Assembly: GCA_023390415.1 (NCBI GenBank)
Contig: JAEWCW010000120.1
Coordinates: 1-9,661 of the forward strand
Reading direction: 5' to 3'
From: Pseudomonadota bacterium
Lineage (GTDB): Bacteria > Pseudomonadota > Alphaproteobacteria > Sphingomonadales > Sphingomonadaceae
DNA length: 9,661 nt
Shown here: positions 5,419-9,661 of the stretch, piece after piece
Layout: each line of letters opens with the position of its first letter
How positions within the stretch are numbered: position 1 is the stretch's first letter
Notes under the pieces: generated by a model
What the model saw: the letters and a program-made list of their open reading frames with translations, nothing else
The model's database searches: none
What the model was told of the DNA's origin: nothing
Position numbers and translations under genes: made by a program

Positions 5419-7034
5419 GCGGCTTCTCCCCGCCGGTCGAGCGAAGCCGAAACGTGGTCGGCGGTCCGGAGCGCAAGAGCGAGGATCGTGAGCGTCGGAT
5501 TGGCCCAGCCGCTGGTCGGGAAGAGCGACGATCCGGCGACATAGAGGTTGGCGATGCCGTGGACCCGTCCCTGGCCGTCCGTGACTCCCGCGGCCGGATC
5601 GTCGGCCATCCGGGTCGTCCCCATATGATGGTAGCCGCCGATCGGGTGGGCCGAGACCAAAGGGTCGGTCCGCCAGCGCCGCTCCGGATCGCTGAGCCAG
5701 GAGGCGGGCTCGACCTTGCCGAGGCCGAGCCGCTTCAGCTCTTCGCCGAGCGTCTCGACCAGCACCTGGACGCTGTCCACGTCGATCCGCGACAGCCGCC
5801 AGTCGAGCCGGACCCGGGGCATGCCCATGGCGTCGACCTCGGCGCCGAGCGTCACCCGGCTGTCCGGATCGGGCGCCTGCTCGGCCCGCACCAGCAAAGC
5901 GAGGTCGAGCCGCCCCGCCTTGTGCAGCAGCCAGGGCCGAAGCGGATCGGTGCGGCGCTGGAGGAAGCCCACGGCACGCTTGGTCGTCGTCCACAGCCGC
6001 CGCCCAGCCCGCGTCGGCGCCTTCCTGTGCTTGACCGCCGCATAAGCGCGCATGCCCCAGAACTGGGTCGCCTGCTCGGGCTGGCGGGCGACGATGGTCA
6101 GCGAGCTGTTCAGGATTCCGCGTTCCGCCTGGAGCGCAGGCGCCGGCGCGATCAACGCCGCGAAGTCGCGCCCGCCGATCCGGTGGCGCCCGCCGAACGC
6201 CTCGAGCAGCGGCCAGGCTTTGGCCTCGACGATCCGGCCGCCGCGCGCATGGGGATGCTCCATGAAGAAGCGGCCGACGAGGTCGCGGCCGTTGCCCAGC
6301 CCCTGCGGCATCACCGACCGCGAGGCGAGCAGGAGGCGCGGATTCTCGATTCCGCCCGCGGCGAGGACGAACGTCCGCGCGCGCACCTCGAGCGTCGTCC
6401 CCGATGGCACCCTGGCGACGATCCGGTCGATCCTCCGCCCGGCGGGATCGGCTTCGATCGCTGTCGCGGTGGCGTGGAGGAAGACGCTGCAGCACGGATG
6501 CTCGATGAGGTCGCGGCAGCGGGCCGCGCCGAAACGGTCGTAGCGGCCGTCGAAGGCCCAGACCGGCACCGACAGCCGGTTGGCGCGAAAATCGGGGACC
6601 GGGATTCCGGCGGCGCGCAGATGAGCGGCGCTCTCCGCTTCCTCGGGAAGCCCAAGCAGCGGCCGGGCCTGGCGGTAGTAACGGCGCAGCTCGTCATGGC
6701 CGATCGGCCAGCCGGAATGCGGCAGCCACGGCCGGCGTTCGAGATCGATCGGATCGAGCTCGGCGCAGCGGCCGCCCCAGATGGCGGTCGTCCCGCCGAA
6801 GAAGCGGAGCCGGGCATGATCGAGCGGATAATAATCTTCTCCGACATTCTCGCCGGCGTTGAGGTCGGCAGTGTCGGCCTCATATTCGTCGCCGCCGCTT
6901 TCGAGCAGGACGACCTCGCGGCCCAATCCGAGCAATCGTCGTGTCAGGGTGATCCCCGCCGCCCCCGCGCCGACGACGCAGATTTCCGTTTCCCGTAATT
7001 GCGCCCCCCGAAGCGCGGACAGGTCGATCAGCAT
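5415..7034 (-). CDS. GMC family FAD-dependent oxidoreductase
   Basis: The 539-residue flavoprotein has the FAD-binding Rossmann motif VVGAGAAG (GxGxxG at 22-27) with LLESGG and Glu45, the family signature GGTTAIWGGRC (80-90), AAGGIENPRLLLAS (225-238), APDPDSRVTLG near 387-397, and the catalytic C-terminal blocks HPIGGYHHMGTTRM (463-476) and NLYVAGSSLFPTSGWANPTL (496-515). It most resembles the sugar/polyol dehydrogenase branch (gluconate 2-dehydrogenase and fructose dehydrogenase large subunits). Those are usually exported with partner subunits; here I see no Tat or Sec signal and no gamma or cytochrome subunit gene, so a cytosolic or membrane-associated enzyme is likelier. It oxidises an alcohol, probably a polyol or lipid-linked alcohol; the substrate is not determinable. 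The start at 7034 is chosen because GGGGGACGAG directly precedes it; upstream in-frame ATGs encode no FAD-fold sequence. It heads an operon with the phosphatidyltransferase and HIT genes. Confidence 0.92.
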   Translation of the reverse strand: MLIDLSALRGAQLRETEICVVGAGAAGITLTRRLLGLGREVVLLESGGDEYEADTADLNAGENVGEDYYPLDHARLRFFGGTTAIWGGRCAELDPIDLERRPWLPHSGWPIGHDELRRYYRQARPLLGLPEEAESAAHLRAAGIPVPDFRANRLSVPVWAFDGRYDRFGAARCRDLIEHPCCSVFLHATATAIEADPAGRRIDRIVARVPSGTTLEVRARTFVLAAGGIENPRLLLASRSVMPQGLGNGRDLVGRFFMEHPHARGGRIVEAKAWPLLEAFGGRHRIGGRDFAALIAPAPALQAERGILNSSLTIVARQPEQATQFWGMRAYAAVKHRKAPTRAGRRLWTTTKRAVGFLQRRTDPLRPWLLHKAGRLDLALLVRAEQAPDPDSRVTLGAEVDAMGMPRVRLDWRLSRIDVDSVQVLVETLGEELKRLGLGKVEPASWLSDPERRWRTDPLVSAHPIGGYHHMGTTRMADDPAAGVTDGQGRVHGIANLYVAGSSLFPTSGWANPTLTILALALRTADHVSASLDRRGEAA

Positions 7035-7056
7035 CTCGTCCCCCGACGAAGCTGGG

Positions 7057-7101
7057 CGGAGCGAGCATATACCAAAGCGGCTCTCGATACTCCTCGCTCC
7101 G
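7057..7101. promoter_or_regulatory. 9-bp inverted repeat in the divergent intergenic region, possible operator
   Basis: CGGAGCGAG (7057-7065) is repeated as its exact reverse complement CTCGCTCCG (7093-7101), separated by 27 nt. The loop contains a minus-strand TATATG (7071-7066), a possible -10 element 32 nt before the flavoprotein start; I could not find a good -35 for it. The arrangement fits a regulator site or an mRNA hairpin in the 5' leader, but such repeats also arise by chance in GC-rich DNA. Confidence 0.3.
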
Positions 7102-7146
7102 GCACCGCCAGCGGAACGCATTCCTCGCGACCCCGTTACGGGCTCG

Positions 7147-7941
7147 ATGAGCATCGCCCTGCCGACACCGGACAACAGCCTGTTCGAGCCGCCGCCCGAA
7201 GCGGTCGGCTTCTACAAGGAAAGCCTCCACCTTCTTCAGGAATCGGGGATCCCATTCCTGCTTTCGGGCACCTACGCCCTCTCCTGCTTCACCGGGATCA
7301 CGCGGCCGACCAAGGATCTCGACGTCTTCTGCAAGCCGTCGGACGCGCCCAAGATCCTAGCCTTCTTCAAGTCGCGCGGGTTCGAGATCCAGATGGAGGA
7401 CGAGCGCTGGATCGGGAAGGTCTGGCGCGGCGACCATTTCTTCGATGTGATCTTCAACATCTCGTCGGCATCGATCCCGATCACCGACGAATGGTTCTCA
7501 GAAATCTACGAGGCCGAGGTCTACGGGACGACCGTCCGAGTCACCCCGCCGACCCAGTTCATCCTCTCCAAGCTCTTCCTGCAGACCCGCTACCGCTATG
7601 ACGGGGCGGACATCGTCCACACCATCCTGATCAAGCATGACGAGATCGACTGGCAGTGGCTGCTCTCGGCGATGGAGCTCTATTGGGAGGTGCTGCTGAT
7701 CAACATCCTCAACTTCCGCTTCGTCTACCCGACCGAGCGCGACCTCATCCCCCGCTGGCTCTACGCCGAGCTGATAGAGCGCCTGAAGGCGCAGGACGAG
7801 ATGCCGCCGGCATCGATCAAGATCTGCCGCGGCCGGCTGATCAGCCCGACCGATTATGTCGTGGACGTCACCGAATGGGGCTTCGCCGACGTCGTCGGCA
7901 AAGGCGTGGACGAGAAGCATGAACGACCCCTCCACCACTGA
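7147..7941 (+). CDS. Nucleotidyltransferase-fold protein of unknown function
   Basis: A 264-residue protein with the core of the DNA-polymerase-beta-type nucleotidyltransferase fold: LLSGTYALSCFTGITRPTKDLDVF, in which GTYAL (41-45) takes the place of the usual GG/GS and Asp57 and Asp59 form the DxD metal site; a third acidic residue, Asp100, lies in HFFDVIFN. RVTPPTQFILSKLFLQTR (131-148) is the helix that often follows the core in AbiEii/MNT-like proteins. The C-terminal 90 residues (about 165-264) are helical, with aromatic clusters. The catalytic triad looks intact, so AMP or NMP transfer to a small molecule, RNA or protein is possible; no target is recognisable. The ATG at 7147 is the first start outside the divergent gene, and its Shine-Dalgarno is weak. 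It overlaps the metallophosphoesterase gene by 23 nt, which argues for joint function. A toxin-antitoxin role is possible but unsupported. Confidence 0.82.
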   Translation: MSIALPTPDNSLFEPPPEAVGFYKESLHLLQESGIPFLLSGTYALSCFTGITRPTKDLDVFCKPSDAPKILAFFKSRGFEIQMEDERWIGKVWRGDHFFDVIFNISSASIPITDEWFSEIYEAEVYGTTVRVTPPTQFILSKLFLQTRYRYDGADIVHTILIKHDEIDWQWLLSAMELYWEVLLINILNFRFVYPTERDLIPRWLYAELIERLKAQDEMPPASIKICRGRLISPTDYVVDVTEWGFADVVGKGVDEKHERPLHH

Positions 7942-8680
7942 GACACAGGGAGACGGCGCCCCCGGCGAGACGATCACGGTCGCCGCGATCGGCGACCTCC
8001 ATGTCACCGAGCATGGCGAGCACCAGTTCAGGGACGTCTTCGCGGCGATTTCGCGCGAAGCGGACGTCGCGGCCCTCTGCGGCGACCTCACCAATTTCGG
8101 CAAGGTCAAGGAGGCGGAACTGCTCGCCGCCGATCTCGCCGCGCTGACCATCCCGACCGTCGCCGTGCTCGGCAATCATGACGTCGAGGCGGGCTGCGAG
8201 GAGGAGGTGTGCCGGATCCTCAGCCAAGCCGGGGTCACCATCCTGGACGAGCAGGCGGTGGTGATCGAGGGCGTCGGCTTCGCGGGCGTGAAGGGCTTCC
8301 TCGGCGGCTTCGGGCGCGGCGAATTGGGCGCCTTCGGTGAAGAAGCGATCAAGACCTTCGTCGACGAGGCGCGCAACGAGGCGCGCAAGCTCGAAAATGC
8401 GCTCCGCTCGCTGCGCACCGACCGCGCCGTCGCCGTGCTCCATTATGCGCCGGTCGCCGATACGGTGGAGGGCGAGCCGCTGGAGATCTTCCCATTCCTG
8501 GGCTCGTCGCGGCTCGCCAATGCGGTCGACCGGTTCGACAACGTGAAGGCGGTGGTTCACGGCCACGCCCATCGCGGCCGCTATCGCGGCGCCACGCCGC
8601 GCGGGATCCCCGTCTATAATTGCGCGCGATTCGTTGTTCAGGAGGCCATGGGCCGTCCCTACGCGCTGATCGAGGTCTAG
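7919..8680 (+). CDS. Calcineurin-like metallophosphoesterase
   Basis: A 253-residue metallophosphoesterase with all five motif blocks: GDLHV (Asp26, His28), GDLTNFG (Asp56), GNHD (Asn86, His87), LHYAP (His175) and GHAH (His216, His218). These ligate a two-metal centre that cleaves phosphomonoesters or phosphodiesters. There is no signal peptide, so it is cytosolic. A compact alpha/beta layout without extra domains is usual for the family, whose members act on cyclic nucleotides, nucleic acids or phospholipid precursors such as UDP-diacylglucosamine; this copy has no feature that selects among these. The start at 7919 lies inside the preceding nucleotidyltransferase gene (23-nt overlap), so the pair is likely co-translated and may catalyse opposing steps (adding and removing a nucleotide or phosphate). 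Its TAG stop (8678-8680) shares the CTAG palindrome with the stop of the convergent gene. Confidence 0.9.
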   Translation: MNDPSTTETQGDGAPGETITVAAIGDLHVTEHGEHQFRDVFAAISREADVAALCGDLTNFGKVKEAELLAADLAALTIPTVAVLGNHDVEAGCEEEVCRILSQAGVTILDEQAVVIEGVGFAGVKGFLGGFGRGELGAFGEEAIKTFVDEARNEARKLENALRSLRTDRAVAVLHYAPVADTVEGEPLEIFPFLGSSRLANAVDRFDNVKAVVHGHAHRGRYRGATPRGIPVYNCARFVVQEAMGRPYALIEV

Positions 8681-9603
8681 CGCGCCGGCTGGGCTCGGGC
8701 CGGAGCCTCCGCGGGGCGCGCCTGGGGCTGGGCTTGGGGCTGGGCTTGGGGCTGGGCCGGCGGTTGGGGCGCCGGATCGAGCAAGGCCGCAGTCTCGATC
8801 GCGTCGAGCGCCGCGCGGGCGGAGACGTAGCGGCGAGCCTTGGCGATCCAGTCGGAGGCTTGGCTGGCGCCCGGCATCCGCATCACCTCGACCAGGGCGT
8901 AATTCACCTCGCCGGCCTGCATGTGGCTGTAGGCGCGGCGCAGGCGCTCGGAGGGAATGGTCGACTGGGTGCCCTCGCGTCTGATGCTGACGAGGCTGGC
9001 GAGTTCCGCTCGGACGCCGTCCCACCAGCTGCGGTCCGGCCCGCCCGAGGCGAGGCGCGGGCCGAGCTCCTCGAGCTCGCGCTGCAATTCTTGGAGGGTG
9101 ACGGGCTGGCGGGCGGCGGTGATGACCATGCCCACCGCCTGGGGCTGGTTCTGGCCGAAGCGCTGGCGCAGCAGATGCTCGATATAGCCGAGCGCGACTC
9201 CGCGATCGAGCGCGCGGCGGGCGGCGAAAGCGACGAGCAGCCCCTCGGCGCGATCGGCATTGCCCACCGCGGCGCGCGAAGCATTGTCGAGCTCGGTGAG
9301 ACGCTGCTCGAGCCGAGCGACGCGACGCTGGGTTTCCGGATCGATGACGAAGCGCTGCTCGCCGGCGGTCGTCGGGGCGAGCGCGGTCTCCGCCTGCCGG
9401 GCAGGCTGGGGCGCCGGTGCCGGCGCTGCTGCGGGCGGAGGCGGCTCGGGCGCCACGCCCAGGAACATCGCCGCACCCTCCCAACGGGTGAGCAGCCACC
9501 CCATCGCCGCGAGCCCGACCAGGAAGGCGGCGATCGGAAGGATCAGCCGCGACCACCAGGGGCGCGTGCGCTCGTAAGCGGGATCATAGTCGACGCCGGC
9601 CAT
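8677..9603 (-). CDS. Mitofilin (Mic60)-like inner-membrane protein
   Basis: A 308-residue protein with one N-terminal membrane helix (about 20-39: LILPIAAFLVGLAAMGWLLT), a Pro/Ala-rich linker (52-70), a short coiled-coil-like stretch (92-110: QRRVARLEQRLTELD), and a helical C-terminal part containing WWDGVRAELASLVSIRREG (193-211) and AGEVNYALVEVMRMPG followed by DWIAKARRYVSARAALDAI. That last pattern is like the C-terminal mitofilin signature of alphaproteobacterial Mic60 homologues, which bend membranes and are commonly encoded next to heme biosynthesis genes. The protein ends in a repeat-rich Pro/Gln/Ala tail. The ATG at 9603 overlaps the stop of the upstream gene (TAATG), with AAGG 8 nt before it; an in-frame ATG six codons earlier lies inside the upstream gene and is less likely. 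It is probably anchored in the inner membrane facing the periplasm. The assignment is by pattern only. Confidence 0.65.
   Translation of the reverse strand: MAGVDYDPAYERTRPWWSRLILPIAAFLVGLAAMGWLLTRWEGAAMFLGVAPEPPPPAAAPAPAPQPARQAETALAPTTAGEQRFVIDPETQRRVARLEQRLTELDNASRAAVGNADRAEGLLVAFAARRALDRGVALGYIEHLLRQRFGQNQPQAVGMVITAARQPVTLQELQRELEELGPRLASGGPDRSWWDGVRAELASLVSIRREGTQSTIPSERLRRAYSHMQAGEVNYALVEVMRMPGASQASDWIAKARRYVSARAALDAIETAALLDPAPQPPAQPQAQPQAQPQARPAEAPARAQPAR
8722..8757. repeat. Three tandem 12-bp repeats (AQPQ tail)
   Basis: Three consecutive copies of a 12-bp unit (TTGGGGCTGGGC; the first copy begins with C) lie near the 3' end of the mitofilin-like gene. In its frame they encode repeated Ala-Gln-Pro-Gln (about residues 283-295). 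Units of 12 bp keep the frame when gained or lost, so length variation between strains is expected. Confidence 0.9.
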
Positions 9604-9661
9604 TAGGGCGCCTTCTGGCACAGCTGGACGGCAAGCTCCAGCAAAGCCGAATCGCGCGGCG
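9603..9661 (-). CDS. C-terminal end of the upstream gene, possibly uroporphyrinogen-III synthase (hemD)
   Basis: Only the last 18 codons and the TAA stop (9605-9603) are visible: PRDSALLELAVQLCQKAP. A final helix of the type DxALLxLAxxLC, after an Ala/Pro-rich strand, is common at the C-terminus of alphaproteobacterial HemD proteins, and mitofilin-like genes often follow hemC-hemD. The stop overlaps the ATG of the mitofilin-like gene by one base, so the two are probably in one operon. Eighteen residues cannot prove the identity. Confidence 0.4.
   Translation of the reverse strand, partial: PRDSALLELAVQLCQKAP

Noticed and set aside
4318..6495. 725-codon open frame spanning the phosphatidyltransferase and part of the flavoprotein gene
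   Set aside because: Only the part from 5418 down is real; upstream the frame is a shadow of the flavoprotein gene, which ends at 5415.
5454..6998. 514-codon plus-strand open frame opposite the flavoprotein gene
   Set aside because: It is Arg/Pro/Asp-rich with no domain motif, while the opposite strand has full GMC signatures. Long antisense frames are common in GC-rich DNA.
7868..9556. 562-codon minus-strand open frame
   Set aside because: It lies out of frame with the mitofilin-like gene and antisense to the phosphoesterase gene, and has low-complexity composition; the other frames have clear families.

Overview
The window looks like chromosomal DNA of a high-GC alphaproteobacterium, most likely a Sphingomonadales member (Sphingomonas-like). 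Reasons: codons rich in G/C at the third position, a LON substrate-binding protein directly after a thioredoxin-TPR chaperedoxin, and a mitofilin-like membrane protein following what looks like the end of a uroporphyrinogen-III synthase gene. The assignment is inferred from gene content and not from a search. Coding density is very high: no gap between genes exceeds about 145 bases, and several genes overlap.

Layout. Left edge (1-1174, minus strand): a LON substrate-binding protein running off the window, preceded by a CnoX/YbbN-type chaperedoxin with an intact WCGPC motif; the two are coupled by an ATGA overlap. Then comes a plus-strand tRNA-Gly(GCC) with encoded CCA (1320-1394).

Centre (1420-7034): a group whose families fit making and modifying a phospho-alcohol or lipid. 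A minus-strand gene encodes a nucleotidyltransferase domain fused to an aspartyl/asparaginyl beta-hydroxylase (Fe(II)/2-oxoglutarate oxygenase) domain. It diverges, across 91 bp, from a plus-strand phosphocholine-cytidylyltransferase-like enzyme. Facing that gene, a minus-strand operon of three genes runs GMC flavoprotein oxidoreductase -> CDP-alcohol phosphatidyltransferase -> HIT protein, with two successive ATGA overlaps. The operon's last gene overlaps the cytidylyltransferase tail to tail by 42 bp. The simplest joint reading: a cytidylyltransferase activates a phosphorylated alcohol to a CDP-alcohol, the membrane phosphatidyltransferase transfers it, the HIT protein may clear nucleotide by-products, and the flavoenzyme and the 2OG oxygenase oxidise or hydroxylate a precursor or product. 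The substrate cannot be read from the sequence.

Right part (7147-9661): a plus-strand pair, a nucleotidyltransferase-fold protein of unknown role overlapping a calcineurin-like metallophosphoesterase by 23 nt. It meets a minus-strand mitofilin (Mic60)-like membrane protein at a shared CTAG that supplies both stop codons. The last bases hold the C-terminus of the upstream gene, probably hemD.

The most unusual points are the nucleotidyltransferase-hydroxylase fusion and the three nucleotidyltransferase-like modules packed around one CDP-alcohol phosphatidyltransferase. I saw no CRISPR array, insertion sequence, phage gene or integrase.
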